Source: G016756615 sp035556195
GTDB taxonomy: Bacteria; Pseudomonadota; Alphaproteobacteria; Rhizobiales; Rhizobiaceae
Length of the DNA stretch: 64,000 nucleotides
Direction of reading: 5' to 3'
Assembly (NCBI GenBank): GCA_035556195.1
Contig: DATMFK010000045.1
Span: 248,001 to 312,000, forward strand
A program made the translations under genes and the position numbers. This document shows, piece after piece, positions 1 through 7,223 of the stretch (position 1 is the first letter of the stretch; each line of letters starts with the position of its first letter). The notes beneath the pieces were generated by a model. It did not search any database and was not told the origin of the DNA. It saw only the letters and a list, made by a program, of their open reading frames with translations.

Positions 1-5
1 ACGTG

Positions 6-458
6 TCAGTCGTTCGCGGCCGGCGGCAGGAACTGCACCTCATGCTCGCCCGAAATCCTCACCACCTCCTCGGGATCGCCCAGCTTGTCGAGCTTCTCGA
101 AGAGCTGCTCGAGCATGCCGGCCGGCGAGACCCAGAACAGCGCCCGGGTCGGCTTGTCGGATTTGTTGAAATAGCCGTGCGGGATGCCGCGGGGCATGCG
201 CACCAGATCTCCCGCCCGAGCCTTCACCCATTGGCCGTCGAGCTTGAGGTCCAACTCGCCTTCCTGAACCAGGATGAACTCGTCCTGGGTCGGGTGGATG
301 TGGACCGGCACGAACTGTCCGGGCTCGCTGTTGGTTTCGAACGCGAACGTCGCTTCACAGACGGCTTTCGGAAAATAGACCTGGCCCAGTATGTTCCATC
401 GCTTTCCGTTCAAGCCGCTGCCATTGGGGGTGATACCCTTCTCCAGTTCCTTTGCCAT
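6..458 (-). CDS. Cupin-domain protein of aryl-CoA cluster
   Basis: A 150-residue single-domain cupin of unknown reaction. Metal-binding cupin motif 1 is visible as HIHPTQDEF (His53, His55, Glu60), and a motif-2 His lies in GIPHGYF (His94). The ATG at 458 is chosen over an upstream in-frame ATG at 491 because a strong GGAGGAG ribosome site lies just before it. The gene is downstream of, and co-directional with, an SDR dehydrogenase and a fused aryl-CoA monooxygenase, so it may act on a related aromatic intermediate; that is inference from position only. The stop lies almost at the window edge, so further operon genes may follow outside. Confidence 0.8.
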   Translation of the reverse strand: MAKELEKGITPNGSGLNGKRWNILGQVYFPKAVCEATFAFETNSEPGQFVPVHIHPTQDEFILVQEGELDLKLDGQWVKARAGDLVRMPRGIPHGYFNKSDKPTRALFWVSPAGMLEQLFEKLDKLGDPEEVVRISGEHEVQFLPPAAND

Positions 459-543
459 TTCCGTCTCCTCCTTCCTCTTCCCTTGCGGCATCGTCCGCCC
501 GTTCGATGTCGCGGCGTCCGGCCCCCACTTGCGGGCCGGTGCC

Positions 544-1317
544 CTAGCCTCCCATGACCTCGCCTCCGGCGACGGGTATCGCTTGTCCGGTGATCGACCT
601 GGACGCGGGCGATACGAGCCAGCGGACGGTGTCGGCCACTTCTTCCGGCGTCACCAGCCGGCCCTGCGGATTGGCGCTGGCAAGCACGGCGCGGGCCTCC
701 TCGGGGCTGCGGCCGGTCTTGTCGGCGATCGCTCCGACAGCCTCGTCGATGAGCGGCGTATCCGCAAAGCCGGGACAGACGGCATTCACCGTGACATCCG
801 CGCGCGCGAGCTCCAGCGCAAGCGATCGCGTCAGACCGACGAGGCCATGCTTTGCCGCGCAGTAGGCCGACACGTAGGGGTAGCCGGTCAGGCCGGCCGT
901 GCTCGCAACGTTGACGATGCGACCGTTTCCGGCGCGCCTGATCGATGGCAGCAGGGCCCGGGTAACCAGGAACGCGCCGGTGAGATTCACGCCCACCACA
1001 CGATCCCAAAGATCATGCCCCGTCTTCTCGAATGGCGCGGAAGGCGCCTCGCCGGCGTTGTTTACAAGGACGGCGACATCGCCACCTCTCGCCAGAGCCT
1101 CGGTCACGCCGCGTTCGACCGCCTGCGCCTCGGCTACATCGAAGCCGCCGAGCAGGATGCTCTCTCCACCCAATGCCGCGATCTCTTGCGCCACTGCCTC
1201 GAGCGGCGCGGGCCGACGTCCGGCAAGCGATACGAGCATCCCCTCTCGGGCGAGCGCCAGCGCGATCGACCGGCCGATGCCCGTTCCCGCGCCGGTGACG
1301 AAGGCGTGGCGCTTCAT
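544..1317 (-). CDS. SDR-family oxidoreductase
   Basis: A 257-residue classical short-chain dehydrogenase/reductase. It has the nucleotide motif TGAGTGIG at residues 8-15, NNAG at 86-89, catalytic Ser near 139, and the Tyr152/Lys156 pair in YCAAK. The length is normal for the family. Its start overlaps the stop of the upstream fused monooxygenase by 4 bases (ATGA), so the two are translationally coupled. Cofactor preference and substrate cannot be read from sequence. In this context a hydroxyacyl-CoA or dihydroxy-aromatic CoA intermediate is plausible. Confidence 0.88.
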   Translation of the reverse strand: MKRHAFVTGAGTGIGRSIALALAREGMLVSLAGRRPAPLEAVAQEIAALGGESILLGGFDVAEAQAVERGVTEALARGGDVAVLVNNAGEAPSAPFEKTGHDLWDRVVGVNLTGAFLVTRALLPSIRRAGNGRIVNVASTAGLTGYPYVSAYCAAKHGLVGLTRSLALELARADVTVNAVCPGFADTPLIDEAVGAIADKTGRSPEEARAVLASANPQGRLVTPEEVADTVRWLVSPASRSITGQAIPVAGGEVMGG

Positions 1318-3638
1318 CGCGTCTTGCCCGGCTCGGCCGCCGCGCGGGCGAGATTGTTCTCATATTGGGTCCGCGCCGTAAGGTACTGCTTGGGCCACGC
1401 CTGCCCGGCGAAGCCGATCTTGGCGGCTTCATGCAAAACGAAGGATGGATCCGCCAAATGCGGCCGCGCGATCGCGCAGAGATCGGCGCGGCCGGCCGCG
1501 ATGATCGAATTGGCGTGGTCGGCTTCGGAAATGGCCCCGACCGCGATCGTCGGCACGCGGATCTCGTTGCGGATCTTGTCCGAGAAAGGCGTCTGGTAAA
1601 GGCGCCCGTAGACAGGCTTGTCGTCCTTCACCACCTGGCCCGAGGAGCAGTCGATCAAATCCGCGCCGGCTTCCTTGAACATTGCGGCGAAGACCGCCGC
1701 GTCGTCCGGCGTGTTCCCGCCTTCGCGCCAGTCGGTGGTCGAAAGGCGCACGGACATCGGCCTTTCCTCGGGCCATGCGGCGCGGATTGCCCGGAACACT
1801 TCGAGCGGGAAGCGCGCGCGAGCCTCGTGGCCGCCGCCATATTCGTCGTCACGCAGATTGGTCAGCGGCGACAGGAAGCTCGACAGGAGATAGCCGTGGG
1901 CGGCGTGGAGCTCGAGAATATCGAAGCCCAGGGCGGCGGCCCGCTTCGTCGCAGCGACGAAATCGGCGATCACGCGGTCCATGTCTTCCCGGGTCATCGA
2001 GCGCGGGCAATCGGAGTTTTCGAGATACGGAATCGCCGAAGCCGAAATCAGCGGCCAGGCCCCCTGGTCGAGCGGCTGGTCGATGCCTTCCCAGGCCACC
2101 CGCGTCGCCCCCTTGCGCCCGGCATGGCCGACCTGCATGCCGATCCGGGCCGGCGTTTCCTGGTGAACGAAATCGACGATACGCTTCCAGGCTTGTGCCT
2201 GCTCGTCGTTCCACAGGCCGAGGCAACCCGGCGTGATGCGCGCATCGGGCGAAACGCATGTCATTTCCGGAAAGACCAGGGCCGCTCCACCCATGGCCCG
2301 CGCGCCGAGATGCACGAGGTGGAAATCGTTCGGAACGCCGTCGACAGCCGAATACATGGCCATGGGCGAGACGATGATGCGATTGTGCAGCGTCAGGTTC
2401 CGCACCTTGAACGGCGTGAACATGGGCGGAGGAACCGCGCCATTTGGTGCTGGGACCACGCCGGAGCGCTCGGCGAACCAGCGCTCGTAGCCTTCCAGCC
2501 AAATCTTGTCTCGCAGCCTGAGATTCTCGTGGCTGATGCGCTGCGAGCGGGTCAGCATGGAATACATAAACTGCTCGGGTTCCAGCGTGTCGGCGTAGCG
2601 CGTGCCCACCACCTCGAACCATTCCATCGCGTTGCGCGCGGCATTCTGGATGCGCGCGACGTCGACGCGCCGCACCTCTTCATAGGCGGCAAGCACCCTC
2701 GGAATGTTGCCGGCCTCGTGGCCGGCAATGTCGAACTGCCGCGTCAATTCGATCGCATCGTCTATCGCCAGCTTGGTGCCGGAGCCGATCGCGAAATGCG
2801 CGGTATGGGCGCTGTCCCCCATCAGCACGACATGGCTGCGACCGTTGAAATGGCTCCATTTCTCGCAGATCAACCGGCCGAAATTCAGCCATGCCGAACC
2901 GCGCAGGTGACGGGCGTTGCTCATCAGACGATGTCCGTCGAGCGTTTCGGCGAAGAGCTCCTCGCAAAAGGCGATGGACTGGTCCTGATCCATGGCATCG
3001 AGACCATGGGCCTTGAACACATCCTCCGTGGTCTCGACGATGAAGGTCGAGGTGTTGGCGTCGAAGCGGTAGATATGCGCCTGAAACCAGCCGTGCTCGG
3101 TCTTGCGGAAATCGAAGGTGAAGGCGTCGAAGCTCTTGTCGGTGCCCAGCCAGACATAGCGGTTGGGGCGGACCATCATGTCGGGCTTGTAGGATCCGGC
3201 GTATTTGGCGCGTATCCTCGAGTTCACGCCGTCGGCGGCAATGATCAGGTCGGCGTCCGCGAACTCCTCGTCGCTCTGCACGTCGTGTTCGAACTCCAGC
3301 TCGACGCCGAGCTCGACGCAGCGGTCCTGCAGGATGTTCAGCATCTTCTTGCGGCCGATACCGACGAAGCCGTGGCCCGTCGTGCGGATCTTGCGGCCCT
3401 TGAACACCAGTTCGATATCGTCCCAGTGATTGAAGGCGTCCTCGATGGACGCGGCGGTCTGCGGATCCCACTGCCGCATGGATTCCATGGTGGCGTCGGA
3501 GAAGACGACGCCCCATCCGAACGTGTCGTAAGGCCGGTTGCGTTCGACGACAGTGATGCGGTGCTGCGGATGACGGCTCTTCATCAGCAGGGCGAAATAG
3601 AGCCCTGCCGGTCCGCCGCCGATACAGACAATCCGCAT
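1314..3638 (-). CDS. Bifunctional aryl-CoA hydroxylase/oxidoreductase (salicylyl-CoA or 2-aminobenzoyl-CoA type)
   Basis: A 774-residue fusion of two flavoproteins. The N-terminal half is a class A FAD monooxygenase: GGGPAGL near residue 7, the AADGVNSR motif, then GDSAHTAHFAIGSG. The C-terminal half, from about residue 400, is an old-yellow-enzyme FMN barrel (MFTPFKVRNLTLHNR, VSPMAMYSA, later LELHAAHGYLLSSF). This architecture belongs to 2-aminobenzoyl-CoA monooxygenase/reductase and salicylyl-CoA 5-hydroxylase, which hydroxylate (and may reduce) an aromatic CoA thioester. The start is placed at the ATG at 3638, immediately before the FAD motif; the open frame extends upstream to 3893, but that part covers the operator and has no family match. 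No dedicated CoA ligase is adjacent. Confidence 0.88.
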   Translation of the reverse strand: MRIVCIGGGPAGLYFALLMKSRHPQHRITVVERNRPYDTFGWGVVFSDATMESMRQWDPQTAASIEDAFNHWDDIELVFKGRKIRTTGHGFVGIGRKKMLNILQDRCVELGVELEFEHDVQSDEEFADADLIIAADGVNSRIRAKYAGSYKPDMMVRPNRYVWLGTDKSFDAFTFDFRKTEHGWFQAHIYRFDANTSTFIVETTEDVFKAHGLDAMDQDQSIAFCEELFAETLDGHRLMSNARHLRGSAWLNFGRLICEKWSHFNGRSHVVLMGDSAHTAHFAIGSGTKLAIDDAIELTRQFDIAGHEAGNIPRVLAAYEEVRRVDVARIQNAARNAMEWFEVVGTRYADTLEPEQFMYSMLTRSQRISHENLRLRDKIWLEGYERWFAERSGVVPAPNGAVPPPMFTPFKVRNLTLHNRIIVSPMAMYSAVDGVPNDFHLVHLGARAMGGAALVFPEMTCVSPDARITPGCLGLWNDEQAQAWKRIVDFVHQETPARIGMQVGHAGRKGATRVAWEGIDQPLDQGAWPLISASAIPYLENSDCPRSMTREDMDRVIADFVAATKRAAALGFDILELHAAHGYLLSSFLSPLTNLRDDEYGGGHEARARFPLEVFRAIRAAWPEERPMSVRLSTTDWREGGNTPDDAAVFAAMFKEAGADLIDCSSGQVVKDDKPVYGRLYQTPFSDKIRNEIRVPTIAVGAISEADHANSIIAAGRADLCAIARPHLADPSFVLHEAAKIGFAGQAWPKQYLTARTQYENNLARAAAEPGKTR

Positions 3639-3720
3639 GGCCGTTCTCCCAATCCGGTCGCGCTTGATGTGCCGGCCTTGGGAAAGTGGACCAAAGCCGC
3701 GCACCGGCAAGATGGACCGC

Positions 3721-3756
3721 GCATCAATAAACTTCAAGCTTAAAGTTTTTTGATGC
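3721..3756. promoter_or_regulatory. Long palindromic operator upstream of aryl-CoA hydroxylase
   Basis: A 36-base near-perfect inverted repeat centred on AAGCTT, with outer arms GCATCA and TGATGC; 16 of 18 position pairs are complementary. The core AAACTTCAAGCTTAAAGTTT spans 3729-3748. It lies about 83 bases upstream of the hydroxylase start on the minus strand. The core CTTCAAGCTT-AAG recurs as a perfect palindrome at the MarR-family regulator 1.6 kb away (5320-5333), so this is probably that regulator's binding site. Confidence 0.72.
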
Positions 3757-3988
3757 AACGGCGCGCTCACCTCCGGGCCTCGCGACCGGGCCTGCGGCTT
3801 GTTCGCCTCGTTCAGGACCGGCTTCCGGCCGGGCACCTCCGGGGCCAGCAAGAAGCAACAGTGATGCTGGCGCATGTACCGGCGCGACGCCATACACTTG
3901 TATGACTAATTCGATCGGCTCAAACAACTTGGTCAACACGAAGTTGGGTGCTAGCCTGCTGTTGATTCTTTGACCCTTTTTATGGCGG

Positions 3989-4630
3989 ATGAAGATGAGA
4001 TATACGGCAATTCTGTTCGTGACTTGCATCGCGTTTGCAGCAACAGGCTGTCAAGATCTGCCGCCTCAGCCAGGCTACGTGACGATGGGCTACGATCGTA
4101 TGGCCTCCGTTGCGCCCTCGTCGACGGCGGCCGGCCGCACGGCGAAGCTGGCTTCTCGCTACGCTGAACGCCCGTATTTCATCGAATTCCGTGCCCGCTA
4201 CGCGCTCAGCTACGGCCATACCTACGTCGTTTTCGGTCGCATGAACTCTGCCGGACAGGCTATCAGTCGCGAAGTTGCAGGCTTGCACCCGAAGTCGGAC
4301 AGCCCGGTCCCATATGTACTCGGCCATTTCATGCCGGTACCGGCTGAAACGGGATGGAGCGACGGCGACTTGGAGGAACAATACAGGGCGGCGAGCTGGC
4401 GCGTGATGCTGACAAAGTCCGAATATGATGAAGTGGTCGCGAAGATACGCAAGCTTCAAGCCAGAGCAGGGCTCTGGCAGGCTTCGGTCTACAACTGCAA
4501 CGCCTTCACCGGGGATATCGCGCGCTCGATGGGGTATAAGGTTCCATCCAGATACCTTCGGCCCCAGCAATTCGTAACCCAGCTTCGGGAACTGAATACC
4601 GGGTCCAAAACCGTCGCGCAAAACGACTGA
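3989..4630 (+). CDS. Putative lipoprotein with His...NC motifs (possible permuted papain-like fold)
   Basis: A 213-residue protein with a lipoprotein signal peptide: Lys/Arg start, hydrophobic stretch, lipobox ending in Cys21 (AATGC). A second in-frame ATG at 3995 is an equally good start. The mature part has GHTYVVFG (His77) and, near the end, YNCNAF (Cys170). This His-before-Cys order is seen in permuted NlpC/P60, LRAT and DUF4105-like families; assignment to one of them is inference. It is transcribed alone, between the aryl-CoA operon and its probable regulator, and base composition is a little less GC-rich than its neighbours. No function is assigned. Confidence 0.75.
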   Translation: MKMRYTAILFVTCIAFAATGCQDLPPQPGYVTMGYDRMASVAPSSTAAGRTAKLASRYAERPYFIEFRARYALSYGHTYVVFGRMNSAGQAISREVAGLHPKSDSPVPYVLGHFMPVPAETGWSDGDLEEQYRAASWRVMLTKSEYDEVVAKIRKLQARAGLWQASVYNCNAFTGDIARSMGYKVPSRYLRPQQFVTQLRELNTGSKTVAQND

Positions 4631-4638
4631 AGCATGCC

Positions 4639-4667
4639 TCCCCAAAGCGGGCACCGGTTTGGGGAGA
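4639..4667. repeat. Short palindromic intergenic repeat / terminator-like hairpin
   Basis: CTCCCCAAA, an 11-base loop and TTTGGGGAG form a perfect 9-bp stem nine bases after the lipoprotein stop, between convergent genes. The surrounding layout (AAGCATG... GGGCACCGGTTT ...GACAT) matches, from memory, a short palindromic repeat common between genes in rhizobia. It may end transcription from both sides, although no T-run follows. Confidence 0.6.
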
Positions 4668-4725
4668 AGACATCCACCGAATCAAAGCTTAAGGGCGGGA
4701 GCGGATCGGGAAGACACAACGCGCT

Positions 4726-5295
4726 TCAGACGCCCGTAAGCTGACCGGGCCTTGCTCCCTGATCCTCCGTCTCCAGACCCATCCTTATCGAGCGCTTGAG
4801 CTTGGCCAGTTCCTTCATGAGCGCAGCCCCGTCGCGCCCCGTAAGACCGGCGAAGAGTCCGCCGATCCAGTCGGCATGCCGCGCCGCCATCTTCTGGAAC
4901 TCGGAATGGCCGAACGGCGTCAGCGCGATGATCTGGACGCGCCGGTCGGCTGGAGACGTCGTGCGCGAGATATGGCCACTCTGCACGAGACGGTCGACCA
5001 GCGACGTGATGTTGCCGGCCGACACCATCATGCGCTTCGATACCTCGCCCAGCACCATCCCGTCGGGAGCCCGCTCGAGCTGCGCCAGGAGATCGAAGCG
5101 CGGCAGCGTGAAGTCGAACTCCTCGCGCAGGCGCCGCCTGACCTCTGTTTCGACGAGCGTCGTGCAGGTCAGGAGCCGCAGCCACAAGCGCAGTTCGTCG
5201 CCGTGGTCTCCCGGTGCTTCGAGCACCTTGGTCTCGCCGTCCAGCCAAGGGTCCGCCAGTTCGTCTTCAGCACTCAAGCGTCTCTCCCGGCCCAT
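4726..5295 (-). CDS. MarR-family transcriptional regulator
   Basis: A 189-residue winged-helix regulator of the MarR family, which usually binds palindromes as a dimer and releases them on binding aromatic acids or CoA esters. The recognition segment is visible as GEVSKRMMVSAGNITSLVDRL, followed by the wing TTSPADRRVQIIALT. The ATG at 5295 is used; an in-frame TTG at 5325 would place the start inside a perfect palindrome. That palindrome (5320-5333) matches the core of the one before the aryl-CoA hydroxylase, so this protein probably controls itself and that operon. An N-terminal extension of about 30 residues precedes the usual fold. Confidence 0.86.
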   Translation of the reverse strand: MGRERRLSAEDELADPWLDGETKVLEAPGDHGDELRLWLRLLTCTTLVETEVRRRLREEFDFTLPRFDLLAQLERAPDGMVLGEVSKRMMVSAGNITSLVDRLVQSGHISRTTSPADRRVQIIALTPFGHSEFQKMAARHADWIGGLFAGLTGRDGAALMKELAKLKRSIRMGLETEDQGARPGQLTGV

Positions 5296-5319
5296 ACAGA
5301 TGCGGACAGGCCCAAATTC

Positions 5320-5333
5320 CTTCAAGCTTGAAG
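5320..5333. promoter_or_regulatory. Perfect palindromic operator at marR promoter
   Basis: CTTCAAGCTTGAAG is a perfect 14-base palindrome 25 bases upstream of the MarR-family start codon. It differs by one base (G to A at position 11) from the core at 3729-3748. The position suits autorepression. Confidence 0.7.
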
Positions 5334-5376
5334 TAGCTGGTTATGCCGGAACATCAAGAAGAATTGCAAGCCCGGT

Positions 5377-6336
5377 TCAATCGGCTGGATCGCCCAGCGT
5401 GTCGGCCATCACCGCACCGCGCTGCCCCATCGGTTGGGGCGGCCCGGTCGTCGAATCGACCGCCGTCTGGTGTTCCAGTTCGGAGTTCAACTCGCCTCCG
5501 ATGAGCAGCACCAGGACGGAAAGCCAGGTCCAGATCATGAAGCCGACCACGGCACCCAACGACCCGTAGGTGACGTTGTATTGGGCGAAGTTCTCCAGAT
5601 AGAACGAGAAGCCGATCGATACGACGAGCCAGGCGACCGTCGCGAGCGCTCCCCCCCAGGTGACCCAGCGCCACTTGGCTCTTTCGCGGCTGGGCCCGTA
5701 CCGATAGATGAGGGAAATGCCGACAGCGATCAGCACCACGATCAGCGGCCATCTGGCGAGCCTTATGACAAGATCCGCCTCGCCGCCGAGATTCACCAGG
5801 GCGAGGACCGCGGGAACGATACCGATTGCCGTGATGAGCACCAGGCCGACGGCCATCGCCCCTAAAGTGTACAGGACCGCCACCAGATTGAGGGTAATGA
5901 AGCCGCGTTTCTCGCGCTCGTCATAGACGATATTCATCGCCTCGAAGAGCGCTTTGATCCCGCTGTTAGCGCTCCAGAACGCGATGGCGAAGGCAACGAG
6001 AAAACTGAGGCTCAACGTCCTTTCGCTTTTGGCGGTGAGCGCATTCAATTGATCGCGGATGATCTTGATGCCGTCTTCCGGCAGCAGGCCGGCCAGATAC
6101 GACAGGTGGCCCGAGATCGTCGCCGGATCCGCGAAGAAACCGTAGAGGGAAACGAAGGCGGCCAGGGCCGGAAACAAGGCCAGCAGCAGATAGTAGGTGG
6201 TTCCGGCGGCGATCAGCATGAGCCGGTCTGCGTCCGCCTCCCTCCACACGCGCCACAACACGTCGCGCCAGCCGCGCCACGTCATTTGCGAGGGCGAATG
6301 GGCATTCCGGCCGCGAGCCGCGTCGTCATCGTTCAT
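5377..6336 (-). CDS. YihY/BrkB-family inner membrane protein
   Basis: A 319-residue polytopic membrane protein of the YihY/BrkB family (once misannotated as ribonuclease BN; molecular role not settled). Recognisable family segments are AAGTTYYLLLALFPAL near residue 45, FWSANSGIKALFEAMNIVYDE and the later GRGP-like RYGPSRERAKWRWVTWG. About six hydrophobic segments are visible. The last 30 residues, after the final helix, are polar and probably cytoplasmic. It stands alone on the minus strand between the MarR and TetR genes, so the neighbours say little about its role. Confidence 0.88.
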   Translation of the reverse strand: MNDDDAARGRNAHSPSQMTWRGWRDVLWRVWREADADRLMLIAAGTTYYLLLALFPALAAFVSLYGFFADPATISGHLSYLAGLLPEDGIKIIRDQLNALTAKSERTLSLSFLVAFAIAFWSANSGIKALFEAMNIVYDEREKRGFITLNLVAVLYTLGAMAVGLVLITAIGIVPAVLALVNLGGEADLVIRLARWPLIVVLIAVGISLIYRYGPSRERAKWRWVTWGGALATVAWLVVSIGFSFYLENFAQYNVTYGSLGAVVGFMIWTWLSVLVLLIGGELNSELEHQTAVDSTTGPPQPMGQRGAVMADTLGDPAD

Positions 6337-6409
6337 GCTTCAAGATTCCTGCTGGCAACCAAACGATCGGAACAAACTTTTGTTCGCCCGGTTCAGCTCA
6401 AGCACGAAC

Positions 6410-7108
6410 CTAGTGAGACGTGCCGGCGGCGTAGGCCTTCATGAAGAGATCGACGCCGGAGGTTACGATTTCCCTGATCTCCTCGTCGCTCGGCGTCGTG
6501 GTGCGGTAGCCGAACAGGCATTGGCGGAAGATCCGCGACGTGCAGAGATCGCCGAACTGGTATGCAGCCAGGTCGAGGTCGGGAATGGCAAGCTTTCCCC
6601 CCTCGACTGCACGCGCGAGAAAGGCCATGAGCTTATCATGGCCCCGCTTGGGGCCGCGCTCGTAGAAGCGCAGACCGAGCTCCGGCATCCGCTCGCAGAT
6701 GCCGATGACCGTGCGCTGAGCGCGCAACACGGCTGGCGCCGTGACCTTCTTGGCCAATGCCACGCCGTAGTCGATCAGGATCTCGCGCAAATCCCCATCA
6801 TGCTCGAGGGCCTCATAGAGATGAGCGAAAATCGACTGGCGCTCCTCGTCGATCAAAGCCTCGAAGAGGTCTTCCTTGTTCTGGAAATAGACGTAGATCG
6901 TGCCTTTGGAGACGCCGGCCTCTCGCGTGATATCGTTCATCGAGGCCGCGTCGAAGCCCATATTGATGAAGACCCGACGCGCGCCGTCAAGGATCTGCCG
7001 GCGCTTGATCGGGTCCTGGCCCGCCGCCGGACGCCGACGGCGAAGACAGTCCAGCGCATCGTCCGCCGCATTGTCGGTGGAAGCTGCCTCCCTGGCTTCG
7101 TTACCCAT
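6410..7108 (-). CDS. TetR/AcrR-family repressor of adjacent efflux pair
   Basis: A 232-residue TetR-family regulator. The N-terminal helix-turn-helix is clear: RRQILDGARRVFINMGFDAASMNDI, then TREAGVSKGTIYVYFQNKEDLF. The start is the ATG at 7108 with GAGGAAACG before it; an upstream TTG at 7135 falls inside an operator and is less likely. A strongly basic segment, RRRRPAAGQDPIKRR, precedes the DNA-binding domain. It is divergent from an EmrA/EmrB-type efflux operon, and the shared promoter region has two copies of GAACC-N4-GGTTC, so it most likely represses both directions until a ligand binds. Confidence 0.88.
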   Translation of the reverse strand: MGNEAREAASTDNAADDALDCLRRRRPAAGQDPIKRRQILDGARRVFINMGFDAASMNDITREAGVSKGTIYVYFQNKEDLFEALIDEERQSIFAHLYEALEHDGDLREILIDYGVALAKKVTAPAVLRAQRTVIGICERMPELGLRFYERGPKRGHDKLMAFLARAVEGGKLAIPDLDLAAYQFGDLCTSRIFRQCLFGYRTTTPSDEEIREIVTSGVDLFMKAYAAGTSH

Positions 7109-7128
7109 CGTTTCCTCGGACTTTTTTT

Positions 7129-7142
7129 GAACCAAGCGGTTC
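7129..7142. promoter_or_regulatory. TetR operator copy 1
   Basis: GAACCAAGCGGTTC is an inverted repeat (GAACC/GGTTC arms) just upstream of the TetR start codon. It matches the second site at 7185-7198 in 12 of 14 positions. Confidence 0.68.
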
Positions 7143-7184
7143 GATTGCTCTTGATATGCCCACTCTCCTACGCTACGTCAAGTC

Positions 7185-7198
7185 GAACCGAACGGTTC
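7185..7198. promoter_or_regulatory. TetR operator copy 2
   Basis: GAACCGAACGGTTC lies 25 bases before the efflux adaptor start. Flanking bases extend its symmetry (CCGAACGG core, CGAACC/GGTTCG arms). Together with the copy at 7129 it brackets the divergent promoter region, with centres 56 bases apart. Confidence 0.7.
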
Positions 7199-7223
7199 GG
7201 TTTAATTTCAGGAAGTTTCAGTT

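Noticed and set aside
1365..3743. A 792-codon open frame on the plus strand opposite the fused aryl-CoA hydroxylase
   Set aside because: It is the mirror of a well-supported gene in GC-rich DNA; its product is rich in Arg, Gly and Val without domains and no ribosome site fits.
3639..3893. N-terminal extension of the aryl-CoA hydroxylase by 85 codons
   Set aside because: The FAD-binding motif of the family begins at the ATG at 3638, and the extension would translate the operator.
3724..4029. A 101-codon minus-strand frame upstream of the aryl-CoA hydroxylase
   Set aside because: It spans the operator palindrome and the lipoprotein start, has no ribosome site and no recognisable domain.
4681..4695. 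A third AAGCTT-containing sequence near the end of the MarR gene, considered as another operator
   Set aside because: Beyond the AAGCTT core the flanks do not match the two good palindromes, and a HindIII-like hexamer alone occurs by chance.
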